Notes: generated by a model from the letters alone, not told the origin. 64,000 bases of DNA from Streptomyces humidus (GCF_014649655.1 NZ_BMTL01000004.1:287999-351998), one strand, 5' to 3'. Positions 50,618-59,666 are shown, counted from the first letter of the stretch. Made by a program: numbers and translations.

Positions 50618-52792
50618 GTGACCACCGAGATCTACCGCGACGCCTGGGGCGTCCCGCATCTGCGCGCCGACAGCGCCCTCGCACTCGCCCGTCTCCAGGG
50701 GCTGGTCACGGCACGCGACCGCGCCTGGCAACTGGAGGTCGAGCGGCACCGCGCGCGTGGCGCCTCGGCCGCCTTCCTCGGCCCCGACGCCCTGTCCTGG
50801 GACGTGTTCGTGCGCCGCGCCCGCCTCGACGACACGGCGAGACGCTGCTTCTCCGCGCTGGAGAGGCAGGACCCGGAGACGGCGGACTGGGTCCGGGCGT
50901 ACGTCGACGGCGTCAACGAGGGCCTGGCCGCCGCCGACGCCCCCGAGTTCGCGGCCGTAGGCCTCGCGCCGGGCCGCTGGGAGCCCTGGACCCCGCTCGC
51001 CGTCTGGCTGGCCACGCACATCCTGTTCGCCGGGTTCCCCGCCAAACTGTGGCGCGAGGAGGCCGCCCGCCGGCTCGGCCCCGGGGCGGTCGGCCTGTTC
51101 GCCGCCGACGGCCCCGGCTCCGCCGGCAGCAACGGCTGGCTGGTGAGCGGGGACCGCACGGTCACCGGCCAGGCCGTCATCGCCGGCGACCCGCACCGCT
51201 TCGTCGAGGATCCCGGCGTCTACCAGCAGATCCGCCTGGCCTGCGACGAGTTCGACGTCGTCGGCCTCGCCGTCCCCGGCGTCCCGGGCATCGCGCACTT
51301 CGGCCACACCGGCACGGTCGCCTGGGCCATCACCAACGCCATGGCCGACTACCAGGACCTCTACCGCGAACGGCTGCGCCGCACGGGAACGGGCGTCGAG
51401 GCGCTCGGCCCGGACGGCGTCTGGCGGCGGGTCGCCCGCCACACCGAGCCGGTGCGCGTCGCGGGCGGGGACACCGTCGAGGTGGAGGTGCTGGAGACCG
51501 AGCGGGGGCCGGTGATCGCGGGCGGCCCCGAGGGCCTCGGCGACGGCGAGCGCCTGGTCGATGGTGAGGTTCTCGGTGACGGCGAGTCTCTCGGTGACAG
51601 CGAGGGCCTCGTCGACGGCGCCCCGCTCGCCCTCGCCCTGCGTTATCCGCCCCGCGTCACCGCCGACCTGGGTTTCCAGGCGCTGCTGCCCCTGCTCCGG
51701 GCCCGCCGGGTCGCCGACGTGGACCGCGCCTTCGACCTCTGGGCCGAGCCGGTCGACGTCGTCCAGGCGGCCGACGTCGAGGGCGGCCTGCTGCACCGGG
51801 TCGCGGGCCGGGTGCCGCTGCGCGCGGAGTCCAACGGCGCGCGGCTCGCCCCCGCCTGGGAGCCCGGTCACGAGTGGACCGGCTGGCACGAGATGCCCCG
51901 CGCGGGACTGACCGACGGCGTCGCCGTGATGGCCAACCAGCGAGGCGTCGCAACTGAGTTGGGCGTCGAGTTCGCCGCGCCGCACCGCGCCGACCGCATC
52001 CGCGCCCTGCTGGCGCAGCGCCGGCGATGGTCCGCGTCCGACATGCCGGCGCTCCACACGGACACGTATCTCGCCTCCGCCGCACCCCTGTTGGACCGTC
52101 TCTCCGCCCTCGAAGGGCTGACCGGACCGGCCGCCGACCTGCGCGAACGGCTCCTGCGCTGGGACCGCCGCATGGACGCCGACAGCCGGGACGCGGCCCG
52201 CTTCGCGACCCTGCGCAGCGCCCTCGTCCGCCGCCTCGCCGCCCACCCGGCCTTCGCGGGCCTGACCACCCCGCCCGCCTACCCGGAGGTCTTCCTGCCC
52301 TGGCTGGCCCTGCTTCCGCGCGTCGGCTTCGCCCTGGAACACCTGCTGCGCGCAAGGGAGTTGTACGGAATCGACCGGCAGCGGCTCCTGCGCGAGGCCG
52401 TGGAGGAGACCGCCGAGACGTTCGCCGCACAGCCGGACGCCCGCTGGGGCGACACCCACCGCCTCGCCCCCTGGCGGGCCCTGCCCGACCCCTCGGGCGA
52501 GGCCCCCGACGCCCCGGTCCCCGAGGCCCCGGCTCTCGACGGCGACCACGACTGCGTGCTGTGCACGTCGGCCGTGCCCGGCTGGACCGACCTCGCCGCG
52601 CGCGGCCCCGCCGCCCGCTACGTGTGGGACCTGGCCCGCCGCGAGGACAGCCTGTGGGTCGTCCCCTTCGGCGCGTCCGGCCTCCCCGGCCACCCCCACC
52701 ACCACGACCAGCTCCCTCTGTGGCTCGAGGGCGAGCTGGCCCCGGTCGTCACCGACTGGGCACTGCTGACGAAGGAGAGCGACCATGGATGA
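50618..52792 (+). CDS. penicillin-acylase-family Ntn hydrolase (cytoplasmic)
   Basis: A 724-residue protein, GTG start behind AAAGGGG. It has no signal peptide, unlike secreted penicillin acylases. IYRDAWGVPHLRADS is the family start. GSAGSNGWLVSGDRT contains Ser171, which should become the N-terminal nucleophile after self-cleavage into alpha and beta chains; QRGVATELGVEFAAPHRADR carries the catalytic Asn/Arg region in the beta chain. A short acidic repeat (LGDGE/LVDGE) lies at about 307-328. The iron box puts it in an iron-starvation regulon, so its amide substrate may be a siderophore or precursor rather than an antibiotic. Confidence 0.88.
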   Translation: MTTEIYRDAWGVPHLRADSALALARLQGLVTARDRAWQLEVERHRARGASAAFLGPDALSWDVFVRRARLDDTARRCFSALERQDPETADWVRAYVDGVNEGLAAADAPEFAAVGLAPGRWEPWTPLAVWLATHILFAGFPAKLWREEAARRLGPGAVGLFAADGPGSAGSNGWLVSGDRTVTGQAVIAGDPHRFVEDPGVYQQIRLACDEFDVVGLAVPGVPGIAHFGHTGTVAWAITNAMADYQDLYRERLRRTGTGVEALGPDGVWRRVARHTEPVRVAGGDTVEVEVLETERGPVIAGGPEGLGDGERLVDGEVLGDGESLGDSEGLVDGAPLALALRYPPRVTADLGFQALLPLLRARRVADVDRAFDLWAEPVDVVQAADVEGGLLHRVAGRVPLRAESNGARLAPAWEPGHEWTGWHEMPRAGLTDGVAVMANQRGVATELGVEFAAPHRADRIRALLAQRRRWSASDMPALHTDTYLASAAPLLDRLSALEGLTGPAADLRERLLRWDRRMDADSRDAARFATLRSALVRRLAAHPAFAGLTTPPAYPEVFLPWLALLPRVGFALEHLLRARELYGIDRQRLLREAVEETAETFAAQPDARWGDTHRLAPWRALPDPSGEAPDAPVPEAPALDGDHDCVLCTSAVPGWTDLAARGPAARYVWDLARREDSLWVVPFGASGLPGHPHHHDQLPLWLEGELAPVVTDWALLTKESDHG

Positions 52793-53396
52793 CCGTCATG
52801 CGCCCGCACACGCGTACGTCCACGAGCAGACCGTCGAGGGGTTCGGCGCCGTAGGTCTGCGCCCCCTCGACCCCGAGGAGGACGCGGCGACCGTCCACGC
52901 GTGGGTGAGCGAGGAGCGGGCCGCGTTCTGGGGCATGACGGGACTGACGCGCGACCAGGTCGCCGAGACGTACGCCCACCTGGACGCACTGGACACCCAC
53001 CATGCCTTCCTGGCCGAGCTGGACGGCGTCCCGGTCGCCCTGCTGCAGACCTACGAGCCCACCGCGGACCGGGTCGGCGAGGTCTACGACGTGGAGACCG
53101 GCGACATCGGCGTCCACGTGCTCCTCGCACCGGCCGACGAGGGGGGCGCGCGGCCCGGCTGGTCGGCGGCGCTGATGGGCGTGTTCGCCTCCTATGTGCT
53201 GCTCGGCCTGGACCGGCGGCGCGTCGTGGTGGACCCCGACGTGCGCAACACCAAGGCGGTCGCCCGCTTCCTGCGGCAGGGCTTCGAGGCGGGCCCGGTC
53301 GCCACGCTCCCCGAGGTCGACCTGCCCGACGTGTACCTGCCGGAGAAGAGGGCCCAACTCGCTTTCCTGCGCCGGGAGACCGTCTTCCCCGCGTGA
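52785..53396 (+). CDS. GNAT acyltransferase of the siderophore (IucB/MbtK/AlcB) type
   Basis: A 203-residue protein; its ATG overlaps the end of the acylase gene by 8 bp, so the two are translationally coupled. VGLRPLDPEEDAATVHAWVS, RAAFWGMTGLTRDQVAETYA and VDPDVRNTKAVARFLRQGFE are the pattern of N-hydroxylysine-type acetyl/acyltransferases that finish hydroxamate siderophores. With the acylase it could remove and replace an acyl group on a hydroxamate or amine. No siderophore synthetase is nearby. Confidence 0.88.
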   Translation: MDDRHAPAHAYVHEQTVEGFGAVGLRPLDPEEDAATVHAWVSEERAAFWGMTGLTRDQVAETYAHLDALDTHHAFLAELDGVPVALLQTYEPTADRVGEVYDVETGDIGVHVLLAPADEGGARPGWSAALMGVFASYVLLGLDRRRVVVDPDVRNTKAVARFLRQGFEAGPVATLPEVDLPDVYLPEKRAQLAFLRRETVFPA

Positions 53397-53646
53397 CGGC
53401 TCCACGGCGACGGCCCCCGCGTGACGGCTCCCGGTGCAGCCCCCGACACGGCCCCCGAGCGGCCCCCGGCGCGGCCACGGGCCGGGGGCCGCTCGGCGTC
53501 GGCGCGGACAGCGCCGTGGGTCCGGCATCGGCCGGGAGGAGGCCGGCCCGGTGAACCGGATGCCCTGTGCATGCGTACGTACCGGCGAGCACGCGAGTCT
53601 CGGATCACGAGTTCCGAGCAGGCCTCGAGCAAGGCGGAGCGGTGAC

Positions 53647-55803
53647 GTGAGCGAAAGCCACGAGGACGGACGACAGTGCGGCGGGTCCCAAGGCGACGGT
53701 CGCGAGGGTGACGGCGGCCACCGCCATGACCGCCACGGCGACGGCCGTCATGGCGGTGACCGCCACGGTGAGGGCCACGGCGACGGCCGTCATGGCGGTG
53801 GCCGCCGAGGCGACGGCCGACGGCGGCTTCGGGGACTGGTGCTGCTGGGCTCCGTGCTGGTCCTGCTCCTCCTCGGCGGCGGACCGGCCTCCGCGCACGC
53901 GGCCCTGCGCGGCGCCGACCCCGTCGACGGAAGCGTCGTCAAGACGGCCCCCCGCTCCATGACCCTCGCCTTCACCGAGTCCGTGGCCCTGCTGGACGAC
54001 TCCTTCCGCGTCTTCGACCCCGACAACCAGCGGGTGCGCACGGGCAGGCCCGAGCACGTGGACGGCCGCGCCGACACCGCGCGGGTGACCCTGCCCGGCA
54101 ACCTCGGCACCGGCACGTACACGGTGGCCTGGCGGGTCGTGTCGGCGGACAGCCACCCGATCGCCGGCGCGTTCACCTTCTCCGTCGGCAGGCCCTCCGC
54201 CGTCCCGCCCACCCTGCCCAGCGCCTCCGTCGAGGACCCGGCCACCAGCGGCCTGTTCAACATCGGCCGCTACGTCGCCTACCTCGCCGCGGCCCTCCTC
54301 GTGGGAACGGCCGTCTTCGTCGCCGTCTGCGGTCCGCCCGACATCCGGCCGCTGCGCCGGCTTCTGTCCGCCGGCTGGTGGGCGCTCGTCGGATCGACGG
54401 TGTTCCTGCTCCTGCTGCGCGCCCCCTACGAGACCGGCGCCGGCCCGGCCGAAGCCCTCGACCCCTCGGGTCTCACCCGCACCCTGGGCACCCGCCCGGG
54501 CCTGGCCCTGGTCACACGCCTCGCCCTGCTGGCGGCGGTCGCGGTCCTCCTCCGGCGGCAGCGGGGGCTGCTGAGGGAACGCGACGGCGGGCGGCCGTCC
54601 CGTCCGGCCCTGCTGACCGGCGCCGCGCTGGCGGTCGGCCTGACCCTGACCTGGGCGGCCGCCGAGCACGCGTCGGCCGGCATCCAGGTCCCTGCGGCGA
54701 TGACCTCCTCGGTGCTGCACCTGCTCGCGATGGCCGCCTGGCTGGGCGGCCTGACGGCCCTGCTCACCCTGCTCCACCGCGCGTCGGTCCCCTCGCACGT
54801 GGTCAACCGCTTCTCGCGGCTCGCGGCCCTGTCGGTGACGGTCCTGGTGGTGACCGGCGTCTACCAGTCCTGGCGCGGCCTCGGCTCGGTGTCCGCCCTG
54901 ACGGACACCACGTACGGGCGGGTGCTGCTGGCCAAGCTCGCCGCCGTGGCGCTGCTGCTGCTGGCGGGGGCGTGGTCACGCCGGACGGTGCACGGCGCCG
55001 CGCGGACGACGACGGCGAAGACCACGGGCGCCACGGCCACGACGGCGGGGGAGACCGAGGCCGGGGTGGCGGCCGGGGCGGCCGAGACCGGCGTTGCGGC
55101 AGGGGCGACCGTGGCGGCGGGGGCGACCGTGGCGCTCAGGAAGGAGGTCCGGGTGCCGGAGCCGGTGGGCGGCTCGTCGTCGCACCGGCCGTCGGACGAC
55201 TCACCGTCGTCCGGTGTCCCGCAGGCCGAGGACCCCCGGACCGAGGAGCCCGCCGCTCCCGAGCGGTCTCACCACGAGCCCCGGCCGCTCGCCCCGGCCG
55301 GTGAGGACAGGCGTCGGTCGTTGCGCCGCTCCGTGCTGGCCGAGGTCGCGGTCTCGGTCGTCGTCCTCGTCCTGACGACCGTGCTGAGCGGCACTCTCCC
55401 GGGCCGGGCGGCGGCCGAGGCGGCGGCGTCCGAGCAGTCGGCCGGGCTGCCCGTGGCCTCCGTGACCGACGTCCCCTTCTCCCTCGGCTCCCCGGAGACC
55501 GGCGAACTGCGCGGCAAGGTGCAGGTCACCCTGGACCCGGGCCGGGTCGGCGGCAACAAGCTCCAGGCCGTGGTCTACGGCCCCGACGGCGGCTTCGTCA
55601 GCGTCCCCGAACTGCGCATCTCCTTCAGCCTTCCCGACCGGGACCTCGGCCCTCTCGACTCCAGGATCGCCAACCGCGGCGGCTACTGGGGCGCCGACGC
55701 AGTGAACCTGCCCATGCCGGGCGAGTGGGAGATGAAGGTGACGATCCGGGTGTCGGACATCGACCAGGTGAGCGAGTCGAAGCCGGTCCGGATCGAACGC
55801 TGA
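53647..55803 (+). CDS. CopC-CopD fusion copper protein with His-rich N-terminal extension
   Basis: A 718-residue protein, GTG start behind AAGGCGGAG. Residues 1-60 are Gly/His/Asp/Arg-rich, partly built from a 42-bp DNA duplication. A signal helix follows (LRGLVLLGSVLVLLLLGGG) and ASAHAALRGADP, where the His after cleavage is the CopC Cu(II) ligand; ADSHPIAGAF gives the second His. Eight or so TM helices form CopD at about 210-470 with the membrane His (AEHASAG, SSVLHLLAMAAW). A Thr/Ala/Glu-rich linker and a C-terminal beta domain close it. It should bind copper outside the cell and import it or buffer it. A 250-bp gap separates it from the GNAT gene, so it probably has its own promoter. Confidence 0.88.
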   Translation: MSESHEDGRQCGGSQGDGREGDGGHRHDRHGDGRHGGDRHGEGHGDGRHGGGRRGDGRRRLRGLVLLGSVLVLLLLGGGPASAHAALRGADPVDGSVVKTAPRSMTLAFTESVALLDDSFRVFDPDNQRVRTGRPEHVDGRADTARVTLPGNLGTGTYTVAWRVVSADSHPIAGAFTFSVGRPSAVPPTLPSASVEDPATSGLFNIGRYVAYLAAALLVGTAVFVAVCGPPDIRPLRRLLSAGWWALVGSTVFLLLLRAPYETGAGPAEALDPSGLTRTLGTRPGLALVTRLALLAAVAVLLRRQRGLLRERDGGRPSRPALLTGAALAVGLTLTWAAAEHASAGIQVPAAMTSSVLHLLAMAAWLGGLTALLTLLHRASVPSHVVNRFSRLAALSVTVLVVTGVYQSWRGLGSVSALTDTTYGRVLLAKLAAVALLLLAGAWSRRTVHGAARTTTAKTTGATATTAGETEAGVAAGAAETGVAAGATVAAGATVALRKEVRVPEPVGGSSSHRPSDDSPSSGVPQAEDPRTEEPAAPERSHHEPRPLAPAGEDRRRSLRRSVLAEVAVSVVVLVLTTVLSGTLPGRAAAEAAASEQSAGLPVASVTDVPFSLGSPETGELRGKVQVTLDPGRVGGNKLQAVVYGPDGGFVSVPELRISFSLPDRDLGPLDSRIANRGGYWGADAVNLPMPGEWEMKVTIRVSDIDQVSESKPVRIER

Positions 55804-55899
55804 GCCGACCCGGCGGCGTGCCGACCCGCCGACCCGCCCGCACACACGCGCCGGCCGGGAAGGACAGGGGGCGGCCGGGGCTCAGCGTCCCGTCCGAAC

Positions 55900-56367
55900 T
55901 CAGCGTCCCGCCTCGGGCGTCGCGTGCCGGGCGGCCAGCGCGAGTTCCGCCTCCTCCAGACGGCGGGAGCAGCGTGCGTCCGGGTCGTAGGCGACGGCCG
56001 TGCTCACACAGGTGCAGAACACCCGGGCGTCGCGGGTGACCCGGCTGGTGACGCGGAAGGACGAGCGGCGCAGGTCGCCGATCGTGGTGGTGACGGTGAC
56101 GGGCTCCGGCTGCAGCGTCAGAGGCTCCGAGTAGTCGAGTTCGTGGCGTGCGTAGACGAACCGGGGCCGGATCTCCTGGCCGGGCAGCCCGGGGCGCAGA
56201 TAGAACATGTCGATGTGGGCGTCCTGGATCATCTCCAGCAGCCGGACGTTGTTCACATGGTTCATGGAGTCCAGGTCGCTCATGCGGACCTGGCGCAGAT
56301 ACAGGTGCGGCCGGCAGTCCGCCGCGGTGGTCGTGCGGCGGACGTCGGCCGCCAGGGCGTGGGTCAA
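55900..56367 (-). CDS. acyl-CoA thioesterase (4HBT hot-dog)
   Basis: A 155-residue hot-dog protein. The TTG at 56367 is taken as start because it overlaps the previous stop (TTGA) and has GGAG 9 nt upstream; an internal ATG would cut into the fold. HLYLRQVRMSDLDSMNHVNN is the 4-hydroxybenzoyl-CoA thioesterase motif with the catalytic Asp and His/Asn. FVYARHELDYSEPLTLQPEP, then FCTCVSTAVAYDP follow. It hydrolyses an acyl-CoA thioester. Coupling to a glycosyltransferase gene suggests its acyl chain enters the same small pathway. Confidence 0.85.
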   Translation of the reverse strand: MTHALAADVRRTTTAADCRPHLYLRQVRMSDLDSMNHVNNVRLLEMIQDAHIDMFYLRPGLPGQEIRPRFVYARHELDYSEPLTLQPEPVTVTTTIGDLRRSSFRVTSRVTRDARVFCTCVSTAVAYDPDARCSRRLEEAELALAARHATPEAGR

Positions 56368-57560
56368 GACGTGACTCCTAGAGAAGGGCTGCGGGCCGAC
56401 AGGGCCCGCTCGATCAGGTCCGCGGCGGCGCCCGCCCCTCCCGCCGCCGCGATCTCCCGGCGCATGTCCGCCACGGCGGCGCGGATGCCCCGGTCGGACG
56501 AGACCCGCAGCACGGCCTCGCGCAGCGCCTCCGGAGTGACGGTCTCGCGCGGCAGATGGACGCCGAGCCGCAGGCGCTCGATCTGCGCGGCGTTGATCCG
56601 CTGCTCGGCCATCTGCGGGACCGCCACCAGCGGAACGCCGTGGTGCAGCGCCTCCATCGTGCCGCCCATCCCGGCGTGCGTGACGAAGGCGTCCGCCTGC
56701 GCGAGCACGGCCAGCTGGGGCACGTGCGGATGCACCTCGACGCTGTCGGGAAGCGACCCCAGCCCGTCCGGAGGGACGGCGGAACCGACGGACATCACCA
56801 CATGCCAGGGCAGCTCGGCGAAGGCCTCGACGCAGGCCCGGTAGAACTGGGGCCGCCGGTTGAACTGGGAGCCCAGCGACACCAGCAGCACCGGCCGGTC
56901 CTGCCGCGGGGGCTGCCAGGAGCCCTGGTAGGAACGGTCCCCGAGGGCCGGCCCGGCATAGGCGACGTGCCGCGCCATGACCGTGTCCGACCTGCGCTGG
57001 AAGGCGCGGGGGAAGAACGCGACGGCGTGCTCCGGCCGCACGAGATCCTGGATCCGCGCGCTGTCCACCCCGTGTTCGGCGAAACCGGCCACGAGTTCCG
57101 CGAAGCCCGGCACCTGGGGGAGCCCGGGCACGCCGAAGAACTCGGGGACGATGCCGTCGTAGGCGAGGTGGGTGGGAGACGCCACCACCGTGGGCGCCTG
57201 CCAGCGGGCCGCCAGCAGCAGACCCGCCAAGCCGTACACGTCGCACAGCACCAGATCGGGCCGGTCCCCGTCGTACGCCCTGGTCAGCGCGGGCAGGCCG
57301 GCCAGCGCCAGCCGGACGACCCGGGCGAAGCCCTCGCCCATCTCCTCCGGCGCCTCCGAACCGTCCCCCGTGTCCGGGTAGAACACCGGCTCGGCGCCGG
57401 CCGCCTTCACCTGGTGCACGAAGTCCTCGGTGATGGCGTAGGTGACCCGATGCCCCCGTCGTACGAGCTCCTCGACGACCCCCAGCGTGGGATTCACGTG
57501 TCCGTGCATCGGGACGTTGAACACGGCGATGTGCGCGGGATGCGCACGGGTACCAGGCAC
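56364..57560 (-). CDS. macrolide-type glycosyltransferase (GT1, MGT family)
   Basis: A 398-residue GT-B enzyme, GTG start with AGGAG upstream. The acceptor half is HIAVFNVPMHGHVNPTLGVV (the catalytic His follows the first strand), then RRGHRVTYAITEDF. The nucleotide-sugar half has VLLVSLGSQFN and HPHVPQLAVLAQADAFVTHA, GMGGTMEALHHGVPLVAVPQ, the GT1 donor motif. Family members glycosylate macrolides for self-resistance or decorate other lipophilic natural products with UDP- or dTDP-sugars. Its gene overlaps the thioesterase gene by 4 bp. Confidence 0.9.
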   Translation of the reverse strand: MPGTRAHPAHIAVFNVPMHGHVNPTLGVVEELVRRGHRVTYAITEDFVHQVKAAGAEPVFYPDTGDGSEAPEEMGEGFARVVRLALAGLPALTRAYDGDRPDLVLCDVYGLAGLLLAARWQAPTVVASPTHLAYDGIVPEFFGVPGLPQVPGFAELVAGFAEHGVDSARIQDLVRPEHAVAFFPRAFQRRSDTVMARHVAYAGPALGDRSYQGSWQPPRQDRPVLLVSLGSQFNRRPQFYRACVEAFAELPWHVVMSVGSAVPPDGLGSLPDSVEVHPHVPQLAVLAQADAFVTHAGMGGTMEALHHGVPLVAVPQMAEQRINAAQIERLRLGVHLPRETVTPEALREAVLRVSSDRGIRAAVADMRREIAAAGGAGAAADLIERALSARSPSLGVTS

Positions 57561-57975
57561 GACACGTAACTCCTGTCCGGCGCGGAGCCGGTGCGGGGAC
57601 CGAGGACGGGCGGGGACCGGGGGCGGATGGGGATGGGGGCCGGGGGGGGATGGGGGCGAGGACGGGCGGGGACCGAGGACGGGTGACGGGGCGTTCCGAC
57701 GCGAACGCGAACGCGGACGCGGAGTCCCGATTAAAGGCGCTCCGACACCGCTCCCGACCGCAAACCTGCTGCAGTGTCACCCCATCAGGGAGCCTGCGCG
57801 CCCGCGCGTTGACACCCCGCGGGAGGCGTGCCACGTGACCGCCGGTCCGATCGGCCGTTGGGGGTACAGGACGTCGTCCGCCGGCGGCCGGTCCACGAAA
57901 GGACCGGGCCATGACAGGGACGGCCCATGACAGGACCGGCCCATGACAAGGACGGCCCACGACAGGAGCAGTCTC
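57561..57975. repeat. divergent promoter region with two repeat tracts
   Basis: This 415-bp gap separates the glycosyltransferase and acyltransferase genes. GGACGGGCGGGGACCG-type units (about 57600-57690) are G-rich on the plus strand. A second tract at about 57896-57966 has four copies of an 18-bp unit near GGCCCATGACAGGACC, ending at the ribosome site of the acyltransferase. Divergent promoters should be in between (about 57700-57850). No gene. Confidence 0.6.
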
Positions 57976-59298
57976 ATGCCCGGATCGCATCTGCCCTTGC
58001 TGGAAGAGGGGATGGCCCGCTGGCCGTTCGGCCCGCCCCACGCCGGTATCGCGCTGGACTTCACGGGCGCGCCGCCCGCGCTGGACGAGCTGCGGGCGCT
58101 GGTGGAGGAGCGGTGGAAGGCGGTGCCGCGTCTCACCCAGACCCTGGTCGCCCCGGGCGCCCGGCCGGGCCTGGCCTGGTGGACCGGCCGGCACCGCTGG
58201 GCCCGCGCGGACGGCCACGAGCCGGCGGGACAGGTCGACGGCGTCGACGGCACTCTCCGGGACGCGGTGCGGCAGTGGTTTCACACCCCCTTCCCCGCGG
58301 GCCGTCCGCCGTGGGGACTGCACCTCCTGCGGGGCTCGACGCGGGGCGAGTTCTCCCTGCTGTTCCGGATGCACCACAGCCTGCTCGACGGTCGCTCCCT
58401 GACGACCCTGCTGCGCGCTCTCTTCGACGACGGCCGCCCACTGGACGGCGCCGCCTCCCTGGCGGTGCCCGGCCCCCGGCGGCGGACGGCGCGCCCCGCC
58501 GCGGCGGCGGGCGGCCCGCCCGGGCTGCTGACCGCGGGACGCGCCGTGCCCCTGCCGCACCAGGGCGCACGGGAGCCGGCCTACGCGCTCGTCGCGCTGC
58601 GCGCCGACGTTCTGCGGGCGGCGCGGGAAGCCGCGCCGGCGCGCAAGGCGACCACCAACGAGGTGTTCCTGGCGGCGGTCTCCGGAGTCCTGCGCTCCCG
58701 GCTCCGCGACCGCGACACCGACTCCGACGCCGCCCCCGGATCCGCCCCCCGGCCGGTCTGGCTGTCGGTTCCGGTCGACGAACGCCCCGACGACTGCGGG
58801 GAGTTCCTGGGCAACGCGTTCGCCAACGTGCGGGTCCCCGCGCCGGTGACGCTGGCCGACCCGGCGGCGCGGCTGACCGCCTGCACCGGCCTGCTGACGA
58901 CCGTCACCCGGACCCGGAGCACCTCGGAGAGACTCGTCGAGGGCACGCTCGCGGCACTTCCCGGCGCGACCATGGCGCTGGCCGGCGGCAAGATCTTCGC
59001 CCCCGCCTACGCGCCGGCCGCCTGCTCCTACGTCCACCTGCGCGAACAGGCGCCCACCCTGGCCGGACGACCGCTGCGCAGCCTGAACATCGTCCCCATG
59101 GTGCCCCCGGCCGGCACGGCCACCTTCGCCCTGGGCGGCTGCGCCCAGGGCCACACCCTGAGCGTCGCCACCAACTCGGGCAGCCAGGACGCGGCCCTCC
59201 TGGCTGAGGCCTTCCTGGCCGAACTCGCCTCGCTGGCGGAGCGGTGCGCGGAGCAGGCGCGGGCGCAGACGCCGGACGACACCGGACGAACGTGCTGA
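57976..59298 (+). CDS. WS/DGAT-like O-acyltransferase
   Basis: A 440-residue protein, ATG 57976 behind AGGAG. It has the wax-ester synthase/diacylglycerol acyltransferase layout: the catalytic HHxxxDG motif as RMHHSLLDGRSLTTLL (about 133), and a second-half EFLGNAFANVRVPAPVTLAD motif. LNIVPMVPPAGTATFALGGC and LSVATNSGS follow, as in the condensation-like fold. It transfers an acyl chain from acyl-CoA to a hydroxyl. Divergent from the glycosyltransferase-thioesterase pair; the three would suit an acylated glycolipid or polyketide, but triacylglycerol synthesis is also possible. Confidence 0.85.
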   Translation: MPGSHLPLLEEGMARWPFGPPHAGIALDFTGAPPALDELRALVEERWKAVPRLTQTLVAPGARPGLAWWTGRHRWARADGHEPAGQVDGVDGTLRDAVRQWFHTPFPAGRPPWGLHLLRGSTRGEFSLLFRMHHSLLDGRSLTTLLRALFDDGRPLDGAASLAVPGPRRRTARPAAAAGGPPGLLTAGRAVPLPHQGAREPAYALVALRADVLRAAREAAPARKATTNEVFLAAVSGVLRSRLRDRDTDSDAAPGSAPRPVWLSVPVDERPDDCGEFLGNAFANVRVPAPVTLADPAARLTACTGLLTTVTRTRSTSERLVEGTLAALPGATMALAGGKIFAPAYAPAACSYVHLREQAPTLAGRPLRSLNIVPMVPPAGTATFALGGCAQGHTLSVATNSGSQDAALLAEAFLAELASLAERCAEQARAQTPDDTGRTC

Positions 59299-59438
59299 CC
59301 TGCGGTGCAGCGGGTGCGGGCGGAGCTTCTGAACGGCGCTGTACGCCGGTGACCCAGCCAGAAGTGCAACCAGGGAAGCGGGGCAGTGTGTGTGTCCAGC
59401 TTCTGCCCGTGGCCTCCGGTCGGTGGGGAATCGCCTCT

Positions 59439-59666
59439 TCAACCGCCGTTCTGCGACCGGGCCGCGGTGAGCGCGGTGACCGGGTCACTGTTGGCTGGTG
59501 CCGCGGGCCACCATGCGCCGTCGTCCTCTCGGAGGCAGGGGTACCAGCGGATGTCGAGGCCCAGGCGCAGTTGGACGCAGCCTCCGCAGCGGGAGCCAGG
59601 CGCAGGCGCCGCGGCACAGGCGAGCAGGGTCTCGGTCTCGGCGCGCGGGACGAGCAGCCGCTCCAC
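59439..59666 (-). CDS. small Cys-containing hypothetical protein
   Basis: A 75-residue protein, GTG start. MERLLVPRAETETLLACAAA is followed by GSRCGGCVQLRLGLDIRWYP and CLREDDGAWWPAAPANSDPV. A CxxC pair and a third Cys suggest metal binding or a disulphide. I do not know the family. It lies 69 bp downstream of the ATPase-nuclease gene on the same strand. Confidence 0.45.
   Translation of the reverse strand: MERLLVPRAETETLLACAAAPAPGSRCGGCVQLRLGLDIRWYPCLREDDGAWWPAAPANSDPVTALTAARSQNGG

Noticed and set aside
49799..52786. A 995-codon minus-strand open frame opposite the acylase gene
   Set aside because: Only the final part (from 50542 down) is a real protein. The rest mirrors the acylase gene and has shadow composition.
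50618..52792. Beta-lactam resistance or antibiotic acylase
   Set aside because: There is no signal peptide and no beta-lactam genes nearby, and the iron box argues for a siderophore-related substrate.
55900..59442. A 1180-codon minus-strand open frame across the acyltransferase, glycosyltransferase and thioesterase genes
   Set aside because: Only the last 156 codons encode a recognisable protein (the thioesterase); the upstream part is antisense or frame-shifted shadow.
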